Shown here piece after piece: positions 44,920 to 55,087 of a stretch of 64,000 bases of DNA. The stretch's first letter is position 1, and each line of letters starts with the position of its first letter. Under the pieces are notes generated by a model. It was given only the letters and a program-made list of their open reading frames with translations. It had not been told where the DNA came from and did no database searches. This DNA comes from Candidatus Nitrospira nitrosa (GTDB taxonomy: Bacteria; Nitrospirota; Nitrospiria; Nitrospirales; Nitrospiraceae): NCBI RefSeq assembly GCF_001458735.1, contig NZ_CZQA01000013.1:1-64000 (forward strand), read 5' to 3'. The position numbers were made by a program, and so were the translations under genes.

Positions 44920-45663
44920 ATGGGGCAACCACTTCGCGCGACCAACACATCGAAACAGGACCTGGAGCCACCGGCGGATCAAAGCCCTGTAGGAGAATCT
45001 CCACGCCAGCCTCCCACGCTCACCGTCGTACCAGCGGATCGGATCGATCCAGAATCTCAGACTGATCGTCCTCACTCGAGGCGTTGGATCAACATGGTGC
45101 ACCCGCTGCAGGTCCGCATGCTGAGTCAGGTCATCATCTATTCATTGATCATCTTCCTGTTGTTGGCCATTCCCGTGTTCAAACCGCTCATGCAAGCACT
45201 CGATAATCCCGCGCTGTCATGGCAAGAGCGAGCCGTCGTCGCCAACGATCTCCTCAACCTCCACTCCAGATTCTGGCCATGGGCGCTTGGTGCCGGCCTC
45301 GTGGTCGTGCTCCATTGCATACACTCCATGCGGCTGATGCATCGGGTGGCCGGCCCTCTCTCTCGACTTACACATGTGTTCCCTCAGATCGGCAACGGCA
45401 ACCTGTGCGTTCGCACCACCTTGCGTCAGGGGGACTATTTGACCCCGGAGGTCGACCTGGTCAATCACATGACGGCTCAGCTGCACTCGAAGATCACGGC
45501 GATCAAACACATGCAGGTCCTCCTGGCGCTCGATGCCACCCGGATTAGGGAACTGGCTCTGGCGAAAGAGGATCCTGCCTTGGCCACCCTCGCAAAGCAG
45601 ATGGAACAGAATTTATCGGGACTGAAGTCCTCTTTGGATACATTTAAAACTCATAGCGGTTAG
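44920..45663 (+). CDS. HAMP-domain membrane protein without output domain (2)
   Basis: A 247-residue paralogue of the preceding protein, separated by 2 bp. A 50-residue hydrophilic N-terminus precedes two helices (VIIYSLIIFLLLAIPVF and ALGAGLVVVLHCIHSM) and a HAMP domain (MHRVAGPLSRLTHVFPQIGNGNL ... RQGDYL). The periplasmic segment keeps the family's SWQE.A.VANDLLNLHSRFWPW pattern. No kinase, cyclase or MCP tail is present. Confidence 0.75.
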   Translation: MGQPLRATNTSKQDLEPPADQSPVGESPRQPPTLTVVPADRIDPESQTDRPHSRRWINMVHPLQVRMLSQVIIYSLIIFLLLAIPVFKPLMQALDNPALSWQERAVVANDLLNLHSRFWPWALGAGLVVVLHCIHSMRLMHRVAGPLSRLTHVFPQIGNGNLCVRTTLRQGDYLTPEVDLVNHMTAQLHSKITAIKHMQVLLALDATRIRELALAKEDPALATLAKQMEQNLSGLKSSLDTFKTHSG

Positions 45664-45672
45664 ACGATCACC

Positions 45673-46464
45673 ATGAAGCACGAGAGCACATTCATTCTGG
45701 GGATACCCTCATTTCGTACAACCCGACGGTCCCGATCGTGTCTCCGGCATGCTGGCGGATTTAGTCTCATTGAACTCATGCTCGCCGTCTCAATCATGGG
45801 CGTTTTGGCCGCTCTGGCCGTCCCGAATTACATGGATTTTATCGAGAAGGCACGCGTGGCACGAGCCATCTCGGAACTGCACGGTCTCGCCAAAGACATC
45901 AAAGGATTTGCCTTGGCGGTCGGAGCTTATCCGAATAGCCTCGCAGATGTCGGTCTTAGCACGAGGCTGGATCCCTGGGGGACTCCCTATCAGTACTACC
46001 GCATCAATTGCGGGACGACTGATGACATCACCAGCCTGGCCAAACTGAAATTGCGGCAGAAGAATAATTCACGAACGGTTCCCGCCGGCTACTCATTTTC
46101 AGCAGACAGTCAATGGCTTGTCTCGTTGGCCATCCATAATGGACAGTCTCAAGGTTACCTGCATCTTACTGCTGCCGGCGGCAACGGGGGTGGAGGCGGG
46201 AATAACAGCGGAAGTGGTGGGGGGACAAGTGCGGGCAATAGCGGGAGTACCGGAGGAGGTGGCAGTACCGGGGGTGGACCGCCCTGCGGAGGCGTGGGAG
46301 GAGCCAGGAAAGACCGGTTCCTTGTTCCGATTAACTCGGACTTCGACATGTACAGTATGGGAAAGAATCTCGATTCAGTTGCCTCGTTGAACCCACCGAA
46401 GAGCCAAGATGACGTGATTCGCGCAAGCGACGGCGGATTTTATGGCCTGGCTAGGAACTTTTAG
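45673..46464 (+). CDS. GspG-like pseudopilin with glycine-rich, cysteine-bracketed insertion
   Basis: A 263-residue prepilin. Cleavage motif GG/FSLIELMLAVSIMGVLAALAV with Glu at mature position 5. The GspG-like LDPWGTPYQYYRI (about 99-111) is followed by an extra segment to about residue 210 that ends in a Gly/Ser-rich run. The usual C-terminal ARKDRFLVPINSDFDMYSMG ... SQDDVIRASDGGFYGLA then resumes. The mature protein has exactly two cysteines, C113 and C205, at the two edges of the insertion. It lies 9 bp after the second HAMP gene and 21 bp before the hybrid kinase. Confidence 0.85.
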   Translation: MKHESTFILGIPSFRTTRRSRSCLRHAGGFSLIELMLAVSIMGVLAALAVPNYMDFIEKARVARAISELHGLAKDIKGFALAVGAYPNSLADVGLSTRLDPWGTPYQYYRINCGTTDDITSLAKLKLRQKNNSRTVPAGYSFSADSQWLVSLAIHNGQSQGYLHLTAAGGNGGGGGNNSGSGGGTSAGNSGSTGGGGSTGGGPPCGGVGGARKDRFLVPINSDFDMYSMGKNLDSVASLNPPKSQDDVIRASDGGFYGLARNF

Positions 46465-46485
46465 CGTATTGGATCCATGTAGACG

Positions 46486-49400
46486 ATGCTGCCTCATTCC
46501 CTCTTTCACAGTCGCATCGGACGCCGTATTCTCGGGCTGTTCGTCCTCTGCGCGCTGGTTCCAACCTCCCTCCTTGGATGGATGTCCTACCGCCAGGTCA
46601 CCCAGGAACTGATCGTCCAATCAGCCGCCCGGCTCAAGCAAGAGAGCAAGTCCCAGGGAATGGTGCTCTATAATCATCTTCTCACCCTCACCGCAGACCT
46701 GAGCCGAATTTCGAGGGAGCTGCCGCAAGACGGCACGGTGACCGAAGAAGTTGCGATCACCACATCAGTCAAGGAACTGGCTCATCGCTTTCGTGACGTA
46801 CGGCTCACTCCCGCTACAGGTCCTCATCGACGGGAACTCACACAGTCTCAGACTGCCCATCTCCAGGAGGGCAAATCATTGCTCGAGGTCTCTCCCGCTC
46901 CCGATCAGCTGCCGCAACTGACGCTGACTCGTCTCGTCAATCCCGCGCACTGGGAAGCCGGGTTGCTCTCCGCACACCTTGACGGTACAGAGCTATGGAG
47001 CACACAGGTCAAGGAGACGTTGCCGGGCGATACGGATCTCGTCGTCGAAGATGGCGACCGTCATGAGCTCTACTCGACCTTTGGGAAGCCAGTCGTACTC
47101 CCGGACTTTCGTCGACATGACAGCGCCGCTCCCATGGGCAACGGGATGATATGGCAATTAGACACCCACGAGTATATCGCCGGGGCCTGGTCGATGCCGC
47201 TCCGTCATACGTTTCTGGTCGAACCATGGACGATTGTCCTCAGCCAAACGCGAGCCTCGGCCTTGGCACCAGTCGAACGATTCCGCCACACATTCTTCCT
47301 GGTGATCGCGTGCGCATTGAGCGCTGTCGTCCTGCTCAGCCTTGCTCATATCCGACGAAGCCTCAGACCGGTGACATTGCTGAAAGAGGGGACCGCGCGT
47401 CTGGCCACCGGAGATTTCTCGACCCAGGTGACCGTTCAGAGCGGCGATGAATTCGAGGAGTTAGCTGATTCGTTCAACAGCATGACGGACAAGCTGAATC
47501 AACAGTTTCACATGCTGGAGACGCTCTCGGCGATCAGCCAGGCCATTCTCTCGAGCCATGAGCCGGCCACTATGGTAAAAATCGTACAATCCCGCATCAC
47601 GGAAAGCATCGCCTGTGACGCCGTGGGAATGACGCTGCTCAATCCCGAAGAGGCCGGCCCCACTGAATTGTCCGTCCGCTACATTCAGCGCCAATCAGAC
47701 GAGACGACGATCTATCCATGTCAGCTTTCCGAGGAACATCTGGCTGCCATGACGGCGCATCCTCACCACATGGCGGCACCAGCGACTGCGCTCCCCTCTT
47801 ATCTGTCTTTGATGATGCGACCAGGCCTCTCGCTCTTCATCATATTTCCGATCATCGTGAACGAGCGTGTCAGTGGAGCATTGGTACTCGCCTATCGCCA
47901 ACGGAAGTCTCCGCCTGCTCATGATGTGACCTATGCTCGCCGGCTGGCCGACCAGGTGGCCATTGCGTTGGCGAACAGCCTGGCGATTCAGGCACGTCTG
48001 CAGGCCCAGTCGGAATTGGTTGGGGCGGTGGATGCCAAGCAGCAGGCGGAAGAACAGGCCACGCTCCTTCAAGCGACGAATCAATCATTGGCCACAAAGG
48101 AGGAACGGCTACGCCACCAACAGAGTGCGACGCTGGCCCTGGTCCAAGACCGCACGGTGTTCGAGGGATCACTCCCCGTCACGGCGAAGCAGTTGACGAC
48201 TATCGCGGCACAGGCGCTGCTCGTCGATCGAGTCAGCGCCTGGATTTATGACGAACAGACCCAGTCGCTCTACTGTCTTGATCAGTATGATCAGGTCGCC
48301 ATGCAACATACGTTCGGGCAAAAGCTGCTCCGTGGACAATACCCACACTATCTATCAGCCCTTGACCGGGGACAGCTTATAGCAGCGGCACAGGCGGTCC
48401 AGGACCCGACCTTTCAGGAGCTGGGTCCCGCACTCCTCTCGCCGAGCCGGATCGGAGCAAGGCTTGATGCTCCGTTTCACACACAAGGCAAGCTGGCCGG
48501 CGTCGTCTCAATTGAGCAGATTAGCTCCCCCCGGGACTGGGCATCCGATGAACAGCAGTTCGCCCAAGCCTTGGCAAACTTCATGACGTTGGTGCTTGAG
48601 GCCGCACGACGTCGTGAATCCGAAGAAGCCTTGGCCATCGCGAAACTCGCGGCCGAAGATGCGACAAAGGCCAAGGCTGAATTTCTGGCGAACATGAGCC
48701 ACGAGATCCGAACCCCCATGAACGGCGTCATCGGGATGACTGAGATCCTGGCTCGCACACCGCTCTCAGAGACCCAGCGCCACTACGTCGAGACGATCTA
48801 CAACTCCGGCGACACCCTCTTGACCCTGATCAACGATATCCTTGATTTTTCCAAGATCGAGGCTGGCAAACTGGAGATCCAATCAACATCGATCGACTTG
48901 CGCGAAATCGTCGAACGCACGGCGGAACAGTTGGCGGAACGGGCCCAACGAAAAAGACTCAACCTTCTGGTTGACTATCCCCCCTCCGTTCCAAGCACAG
49001 TGAACGGAGACCCCATCCGCATCCGTCAAATCATCACGAACTTGCTTGGCAATGCCATCAAATTCACCCTGGAAGGTGAAGTCATCCTACGCGTGACCCT
49101 CGAGTCTCCGGCATCCGGACTGAACGAACCGGCCCGAATCAAACTCGCCGTCATCGATACAGGCTCCGGTATCAGTCCGGAAGGACAGGCAAAACTCTTT
49201 CAATCCTTTTCGCAGGTGGATGGGGCCTCGACGCGCGTTCACGGCGGGACGGGCCTTGGTCTGAGCATCTGCAAACAGCTTAGTGCATTGATGGGGGGAA
49301 CCATTGGTGTCAGCAGCATGATCGGTCAAGGCAGCACCTTCTGGGTCATACTTCCGTTCCTGCTTCAGTCGGTTGCGCCCACGTCCACCGACACCGATGC

Positions 49401-50670
49401 TGCATTTGGAGATCTGTGCCTATGCACAGCCGTCGATGCCTCTTCGACTCGCCATGTCCTGGCACAGTACTTTTCCTCCTGGGGTATTTCCCCACACATG
49501 GCCGACAGCGAGGGTGAGTTCCTCGAGCACATCATGACGGGGCTCGCAGCCGAACATGGGCCGGTCATCGCAGTGATCGATGAACGCTTCGACCAAATGC
49601 CCGATACGCAAATCGTCCAGACCTTGCTCTCCGACCCGACACTACAATCCGTCAAGATCATCCGACTTGTCTCGCTCATCAGGCGAGCAGATGTTGAGCA
49701 GGATACCCCATCGGTTCACATGCACTATGTGACCAAACCAATCCGGTTCCACGCACTGTATCACGCCTTAGGCAACGCGCTCGCCGACGAGGCGATCACT
49801 ACGCAACACACGCATCCGGAGCCGGCAGCACCGACCTTATCAGGTCATATCCTCCTGGGAGAAGACAACGCGGTAAACCAAGAAATCGCCCTGCTCATGC
49901 TCCAAAGCATGGGATGTACCGTAACCGTGGCTCAGAACGGCCGAGAGGTCCTCGAGCATGCCCAACGATCCCACTACGATGTGATCTTGATGGATTGCCA
50001 AATGCCGGAAATGGATGGATTCGAAGCCACCACGCGAATCCGTGAATGGGAGCGGCATGAATCACGAGCCCCGATGCCGATTATCGCCCTCACGGCCCAT
50101 GCGACGCCAGGCGATCGTAAACAGTGCCTGGCCAAGGGGATGAACGATTACATCGCAAAGCCCTTCTCGATGGAACAACTACAGACCGTCTTGACCACGT
50201 GGCTCTCCTCCAGTCCTACGACCGACATCCAACAGCTGCCGGCTTCAAGCCAATCCAGCCTCAGACCTTCCATACCCAGCGCATCGGCCTCCGCCCCAGA
50301 TTCAGACGCCACATTCATCGTTGATCGAAACGCCTGGAAATCGATTACAGGCCTCCAACGACCGGGGAACCCGGATGTGTTGGCCCAAATCTTGTCACTG
50401 TATTTGGCTGATTCCCATGAGGTGGTAGCAACGATCCGTCAAGGCATGGCCAACGAGAATGCACAGGTGGTGAGCCAGGCAGCCCATAGCCTTCGATCGA
50501 GAAGTGCGATGCTCGGGGCCGTCTCACTCTCCAAACTTTGCCGTCAGCTCGAAGACCTCAGTCGCCAGGGACAGCTCACGGAAGCCGAACCATTGGTAGA
50601 CCCACTGAGCGAGGCGTTCGCCCACGCCAGCCAGATCTTTCAGGCCGAGCTTGAGAGGAGACCCACATGA
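46486..50670 (+). CDS. Hybrid sensor histidine kinase (HAMP-GAF-GAF-HisKA-HATPase-REC-REC-Hpt)
   Basis: A 1394-residue inner-membrane phosphorelay kinase. A signal-anchor ([19 protein letters not shown]), a periplasmic sensor of about 230 residues and a second helix ([20 protein letters not shown]) lead into HAMP and two GAF-type domains. HisKA has [11 protein letters not shown] with H739. The ATPase shows NAIKFT, DTGSGIS and [10 protein letters not shown] degenerate REC (about 970-1100, lacking a clear phospho-Asp) precedes a true REC with D1170 ([11 protein letters not shown]) and an Hpt domain with H1334 ([14 protein letters not shown]). The next gene overlaps its stop and is the expected phosphate receiver. 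Confidence 0.93.
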   Translation: MLPHSLFHSRIGRRILGLFVLCALVPTSLLGWMSYRQVTQELIVQSAARLKQESKSQGMVLYNHLLTLTADLSRISRELPQDGTVTEEVAITTSVKELAHRFRDVRLTPATGPHRRELTQSQTAHLQEGKSLLEVSPAPDQLPQLTLTRLVNPAHWEAGLLSAHLDGTELWSTQVKETLPGDTDLVVEDGDRHELYSTFGKPVVLPDFRRHDSAAPMGNGMIWQLDTHEYIAGAWSMPLRHTFLVEPWTIVLSQTRASALAPVERFRHTFFLVIACALSAVVLLSLAHIRRSLRPVTLLKEGTARLATGDFSTQVTVQSGDEFEELADSFNSMTDKLNQQFHMLETLSAISQAILSSHEPATMVKIVQSRITESIACDAVGMTLLNPEEAGPTELSVRYIQRQSDETTIYPCQLSEEHLAAMTAHPHHMAAPATALPSYLSLMMRPGLSLFIIFPIIVNERVSGALVLAYRQRKSPPAHDVTYARRLADQVAIALANSLAIQARLQAQSELVGAVDAKQQAEEQATLLQATNQSLATKEERLRHQQSATLALVQDRTVFEGSLPVTAKQLTTIAAQALLVDRVSAWIYDEQTQSLYCLDQYDQVAMQHTFGQKLLRGQYPHYLSALDRGQLIAAAQAVQDPTFQELGPALLSPSRIGARLDAPFHTQGKLAGVVSIEQISSPRDWASDEQQFAQALANFMTLVLEAARRRESEEALAIAKLAAEDATKAKAEFLANMSHEIRTPMNGVIGMTEILARTPLSETQRHYVETIYNSGDTLLTLINDILDFSKIEAGKLEIQSTSIDLREIVERTAEQLAERAQRKRLNLLVDYPPSVPSTVNGDPIRIRQIITNLLGNAIKFTLEGEVILRVTLESPASGLNEPARIKLAVIDTGSGISPEGQAKLFQSFSQVDGASTRVHGGTGLGLSICKQLSALMGGTIGVSSMIGQGSTFWVILPFLLQSVAPTSTDTDAAFGDLCLCTAVDASSTRHVLAQYFSSWGISPHMADSEGEFLEHIMTGLAAEHGPVIAVIDERFDQMPDTQIVQTLLSDPTLQSVKIIRLVSLIRRADVEQDTPSVHMHYVTKPIRFHALYHALGNALADEAITTQHTHPEPAAPTLSGHILLGEDNAVNQEIALLMLQSMGCTVTVAQNGREVLEHAQRSHYDVILMDCQMPEMDGFEATTRIREWERHESRAPMPIIALTAHATPGDRKQCLAKGMNDYIAKPFSMEQLQTVLTTWLSSSPTTDIQQLPASSQSSLRPSIPSASASAPDSDATFIVDRNAWKSITGLQRPGNPDVLAQILSLYLADSHEVVATIRQGMANENAQVVSQAAHSLRSRSAMLGAVSLSKLCRQLEDLSRQGQLTEAEPLVDPLSEAFAHASQIFQAELERRPT

Positions 50671-52829
50671 CCAGCTCGATCCAACCGTCTCTCCCGCTGG
50701 CGCTGATCGTCGACGATGATGCCACCTTTCGCATGCTCTCACGTATGAGCCTTGAACAGGGCGATCTCCGTGTCGAGGATGCCAGCAGCGGGGAAGCCGC
50801 CGTCGCATTCGTCTCGTCCACAATGCCCGATATCATCATCCTAGACTTGCAAATGCCCGGCATGAATGGATTTGCCGTGTGTGAACACATCCGTCGGCTG
50901 CCGCACGGAACGTTCGTGCCGATTCTCATCATGACCGGCCTCGACGATGTCGACTCAATCGCACAGGCTTATGAAAGGGGCGCTACCGACTTTATCGTGA
51001 AACCCTGCCATGGGCTCATGCTCAGCCAGCGAGTTCGGTACATGTTGCGCGCCAGCCACACGATGGGTGCCCTTCGCACCAGCGAATCTCAATTGGCCCA
51101 AGCACAACGGATCGCTCGCCTTGGTGGTTGGGAATGGGATCCGGCCAACGATCGGATGGATCTTTCGGAAGCAGCCTGTCGGATTCTTGGAGCCCAGCCC
51201 GGCACCATCGACTCCACACACTCCACGTATCTGGCCTGTGTCCACGACGAAGACCGAGAATTGGTGAGCCAAGCTCTCCACAGGACGATCGCCGACGGAA
51301 CAGGAGTGGATATGGACCACCGGCTCATACCTCGCGACGGCGTAAACCGCGTAGTCCATCTTCTGGGTGAAGTCATGACGGACAGCAGCGCGCAGGCTCG
51401 CCGCCTCATTGGAACGGTACAGGATGTCACCGATGCGCGGGCTGCTGAAATGAAGATCTATTTCATGGCGAACTACGATAGTTTGACACATCTTCCCAAC
51501 CGAACCCTCTTTCTCCATCGCGTCGGTCAAGTCCTGACATCCGGCACAGGTAGCCGTGGTGCGGTCTTCGTCATAAGTTTGGATCGGTATCACCGCATCT
51601 GTGATCTGCATGGTGCTCAAAGCGGAGATGACTTCATCCGAGAGGTAGCCACACGGCTGCAACAAGTTCTCGCAGCGAACATCACGGTCGCCCACCCCCC
51701 GGGTGCCGATCCGTCGATACTGGCACGCCTCAATGATGGTCAGTTTACGCTGTTCTTAGCCAATCTCGCCGTGCCGGAGGATGCGGCTCGGGTCGCCCAG
51801 AATTGTCTCGAGGCACTGCGCATTCCGTTTCAGATTAAATCGGCCAGCGTGGTGCTCTCGGCCAATATCGGAATTGCGATACCTGGTTCCGACGGCACCG
51901 AGGCAGAACAGATCCTACGCAACGCCGGCACGGCCGCTCAGTCGGCCGCACGGAACGGTTCCAACGGCTATCAGTTCTACTCTCATACGATGAATGTCTC
52001 GATCGCCGCTCGAGTCAATCTTGAACAAGACTTACGCACCGCCGTGTCTGAAAACCAGTTTATTCTGCACTACCAACCGCAGGTGGACATTCTTTCCGAA
52101 AAAGTCATTGGGTTTGAAGCGCTGATCCGATGGCAACATCCGACCCGCGGGCTGATCTCCCCTGCCGAGTTCATCCCGGTCGCGGAAGAGGAGGAGCTGA
52201 TGATCCAAATGGGCGAATGGGTCATCAAAAGCGTCGCGCAACAACAGCGGATCTGGCACAAAAACGGATTGGCTCCGACGACTGTGGCGATCAATCTATC
52301 CGGACTTCATTTTCGACAGCCCAACCTCGCCAGCCGGGTGAAGTCGCTGGTCTACACGGAGGGTGGTAACCCGCAGGATATCGAGTTGGAACTGACCGAA
52401 AGCGTGCTCATGAGGGACGCCGCCTCAACAACCACCCTTTTGCAGGAACTCAAGGCGTCCGGCTTTCGACTCGCCATCGATGATTTTGGAACGGGCTACT
52501 CCTCCCTTGCCTATCTGGAACAGTTCCCGATCGACACGCTCAAGATCGACCAGGCCTTCATCAAGGATCTCAAGCTTGGCAAGGAGGATTCACCGATCAC
52601 GCGGGCGATTGTGGGCATGGGGCGTGCGCTCAAGCTGCACATCGTCGCCGAAGGGGTGGAAACCCACGATCAACTGGCCTATCTTCGACTACAAGGCTGT
52701 GATGCCTATCAAGGGTATCTCTTTAGTAAACCCGTGCCCGCGCAACAGCTCCAGTACCTGCTACGGGACCGTTTTTCGGATGAGGGATCCCGGACCAGGG
52801 ATCGATCGCGAACTCGGTTAGCGAGCTGA
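50667..52829 (+). CDS. Response regulator with PAS, degenerate GGDEF and EAL domains
   Basis: A 720-residue c-di-GMP regulator overlapping the kinase gene by 4 bp. REC with phospho-acceptor D60 ([13 protein letters not shown]), a PAS domain with PAC tail (about 145-260), then a GGDEF domain whose signature is replaced by LNDGQF, so cyclase activity is unlikely. A complete EAL domain follows: [13 protein letters not shown], then [10 protein letters not shown], then [14 protein letters not shown], then KIDQAF and AEGVET. A phosphorylation-controlled phosphodiesterase is expected. Confidence 0.93.
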   Translation: MTSSIQPSLPLALIVDDDATFRMLSRMSLEQGDLRVEDASSGEAAVAFVSSTMPDIIILDLQMPGMNGFAVCEHIRRLPHGTFVPILIMTGLDDVDSIAQAYERGATDFIVKPCHGLMLSQRVRYMLRASHTMGALRTSESQLAQAQRIARLGGWEWDPANDRMDLSEAACRILGAQPGTIDSTHSTYLACVHDEDRELVSQALHRTIADGTGVDMDHRLIPRDGVNRVVHLLGEVMTDSSAQARRLIGTVQDVTDARAAEMKIYFMANYDSLTHLPNRTLFLHRVGQVLTSGTGSRGAVFVISLDRYHRICDLHGAQSGDDFIREVATRLQQVLAANITVAHPPGADPSILARLNDGQFTLFLANLAVPEDAARVAQNCLEALRIPFQIKSASVVLSANIGIAIPGSDGTEAEQILRNAGTAAQSAARNGSNGYQFYSHTMNVSIAARVNLEQDLRTAVSENQFILHYQPQVDILSEKVIGFEALIRWQHPTRGLISPAEFIPVAEEEELMIQMGEWVIKSVAQQQRIWHKNGLAPTTVAINLSGLHFRQPNLASRVKSLVYTEGGNPQDIELELTESVLMRDAASTTTLLQELKASGFRLAIDDFGTGYSSLAYLEQFPIDTLKIDQAFIKDLKLGKEDSPITRAIVGMGRALKLHIVAEGVETHDQLAYLRLQGCDAYQGYLFSKPVPAQQLQYLLRDRFSDEGSRTRDRSRTRLAS

Positions 52830-52858
52830 GTGAAGACCTTCCCACTGCACCGCGTCGC

Positions 52859-54112
52859 TCAGGACGCTGGTCCAAGCGTGGCAATGGCGGAAGGCGTATT
52901 CTCCGCACGAAAGGGATTCCCCAGAAGCTGCGTGACGGGCACCAACGCACCTGTTCCAGAGACGATCGTGTAGGCCGAGATCGTGCCTCCTGAGACACTG
53001 GTGGCACGATTCGCCACATACAAGAACAGTCCGTCCGGAGAAACCGCAAGCGCCACAGGATTCGACCCTGTGAGCGTGGGAATAGGATTTTGGCTTGCCC
53101 CTACGGCCGGCACGAGAGTCAGTAAACCACTGCTCCCTATCGCAAACACCGATACACTTCCTCCTCCATTGGCCACATAAAGATGAGCCCCATCGGCTCC
53201 CACCGCAAGACCGTTTGGAGTCGTTCCACCTGTCGAAACTGGATTGGAACCGGTCGGTGGAATCAGTGTGAGCAGCCCGGATGGTTCAACTCGAAACATC
53301 GTCACGTTGTTGGACGTCCCGTTGGTCACATAGAGAAACTGTCCGTTCGGGGAGAGCCCGATCGCCGTGAGCCCTGTCCCACCTGATGAAATAGGATTCG
53401 TACCCGGTCCAGCCGGCGGTACGAGCGTGAGTATCCCGGACGCATCGACCTGAAATACCGTGACCATGCTGGAGGTACTGGTGGCAACATATAGAAACCG
53501 CCCATTCGGAGTCATCGCCAATGCAATCGGCGAGGACACCCCTGCACCGACCGGCTTGAAAGGCCCCTCCGCTTGTGGAACAAGCGTCAGCACTCCGGCC
53601 GTGCCTATCTTAAAGACGCTTACATTATCTGATCCACTGTTCGCCACATACAGGAATTGAGAATCTCTTGAGATCGCAAGGGCACGCGGGGCTGTGCCCA
53701 CAACAACCGGATTGGGATTTCCAGAGTTCGAGTCTCCAAGCAACAACGTACCATTGGTGCCAACCCGGAAGGCTGTCACTTTGTTCGTCTGGCTGTTGGC
53801 TATGTAGGCGAACAACCCGTTGGGGGTTGCGGCGATCGCCGACGGAGTCGGAACATCGGGGAATGGAGAACCGGCAATGGCCGCGAGCCCCCCGGTCGCC
53901 TGGTTCACGGTGTATCCGGACACACTATTGGATCCACTATTGGTGACGTAGACGATCGCACCTGTCGTACGTTCTCCTCCGATCGCACCGAGTCCACCAA
54001 GCCCACCTTCCCCTCCATCACCACAAGCAGACAGAAGCACCAAACACGGAAGGAGACAGACGACGTGCGATCGTCTCAGCCGTGGTGTGTTCCGCTGGCT
54101 TTCCTGAAACAT
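52859..54112 (-). CDS. Beta-propeller lipoprotein (YVTN/lactonase-like)
   Basis: A 417-residue exported lipoprotein. Signal with lipobox LLSAC, a Gly-rich linker (GDGGEGGLGGLGAIGG), then seven or so repeats of the form FLYVANSGSDNVSVFKIG...GVLTLVP, each with an (A/V)TPNGRFLYV strand, as in 6-phosphogluconolactonase/YVTN propellers. The start is placed at 54112 because the longer frame reaches into the divergent gene. Convergent with the EAL gene, 29 bp away. It probably acts at the cell surface; ligand unknown. Confidence 0.85.
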   Translation of the reverse strand: MFQESQRNTPRLRRSHVVCLLPCLVLLSACGDGGEGGLGGLGAIGGERTTGAIVYVTNSGSNSVSGYTVNQATGGLAAIAGSPFPDVPTPSAIAATPNGLFAYIANSQTNKVTAFRVGTNGTLLLGDSNSGNPNPVVVGTAPRALAISRDSQFLYVANSGSDNVSVFKIGTAGVLTLVPQAEGPFKPVGAGVSSPIALAMTPNGRFLYVATSTSSMVTVFQVDASGILTLVPPAGPGTNPISSGGTGLTAIGLSPNGQFLYVTNGTSNNVTMFRVEPSGLLTLIPPTGSNPVSTGGTTPNGLAVGADGAHLYVANGGGSVSVFAIGSSGLLTLVPAVGASQNPIPTLTGSNPVALAVSPDGLFLYVANRATSVSGGTISAYTIVSGTGALVPVTQLLGNPFRAENTPSAIATLGPAS

Positions 54113-54262
54113 ACTGTTGTTTATACCACTCCCTCTTAATCCCTCACAACACTGCAATCGAAGCACGTATTCGGATGGATCATGCGCGATGACTTTTTCA
54201 TTGGACTCGGATGACAGCTCACTGGCACACTGCCTGCCAATCAACAGGAAGGATTCTCTGCC

Positions 54263-55087
54263 TTGCATCACTCACTCACTATTCTTGGGTCAGGCTACAG
54301 CTCCAAGTTTTTCCTACCACTCGCCACGCAACAGTACGCACAGGTCTTTGCGACCAGTCGCGATCCTGATCGAAACCTCGCAGACTTGCGTGCGGAACAA
54401 CGAATCAGGTTCGACCTTGCACGGCCTGAGACCTGGCAGCTGATTCCTCCCGCAACCGATCTCCTCTGGTGTTTTCCCGCCGTCCCGATCGAGTTCGTTC
54501 AACAATTCGCTGATACCGCATCGTTGCGAACCCGTCGGCTGGTGGTACTTGGCAGCACCTCCGCCTACGTCGATTCCCTCTCGACCACCTACCCACCCCC
54601 TTGGGTTAACGAAACAGCCACAATTGATCTTGAGCAACCTCGCGTACAAGGTGAAGAACTTCTTAGAACCTCCTATAACGCAACTATTTTAAGAGTCTCA
54701 GGGATCTATGGACCTCGCCGCAGTCCCATGAAGTGGATCAGAACCGGCAGGGTCACCCGTTCACGAAAATTCGTCAACCTGATTCATGTCGAAGATCTTG
54801 CAACGACCTGCCTCGCAGCCATCAGGCAGGGTGAGGAAGGTACGATTTACAATGTCAGCGATGGAACTCCCAGGACCTGGGATGAAATCTGCCGGACCGT
54901 TGAACGACGATGGGCGGTTCGATCTTCGGTCTCTCCTGAGCCACAGCCGATGGGAAAACGGATCGCGAACCAGAGACTGTGCGAGCTACTGAAAGCAGAT
55001 GGGGTGAGTCTCCGCTACCCCGACCTCTACCAAGCGCTTGAACGGATCGAGGAAGTTTCTCTCAGCGAAGCAGAGCCATCACGGTAA
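54263..55087 (+). CDS. NAD-dependent epimerase/dehydratase-like SDR protein
   Basis: A 274-residue extended-SDR-like protein resembling YeeZ. N-terminal nucleotide-binding LTILGSGYSSKFFLPLA, then VVLGSTSAYVDS, then LRVSGIYGPRRSP, then NLIHVEDLATTCLAAI and YNVSDGTPRTWDEI. The usual Tyr-x3-Lys is not clear, so catalysis is uncertain. TTG start at 54263 with AAGGA upstream. Its last 26 bp overlap the convergent CPBP protease gene. Confidence 0.8.
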   Translation: MHHSLTILGSGYSSKFFLPLATQQYAQVFATSRDPDRNLADLRAEQRIRFDLARPETWQLIPPATDLLWCFPAVPIEFVQQFADTASLRTRRLVVLGSTSAYVDSLSTTYPPPWVNETATIDLEQPRVQGEELLRTSYNATILRVSGIYGPRRSPMKWIRTGRVTRSRKFVNLIHVEDLATTCLAAIRQGEEGTIYNVSDGTPRTWDEICRTVERRWAVRSSVSPEPQPMGKRIANQRLCELLKADGVSLRYPDLYQALERIEEVSLSEAEPSR

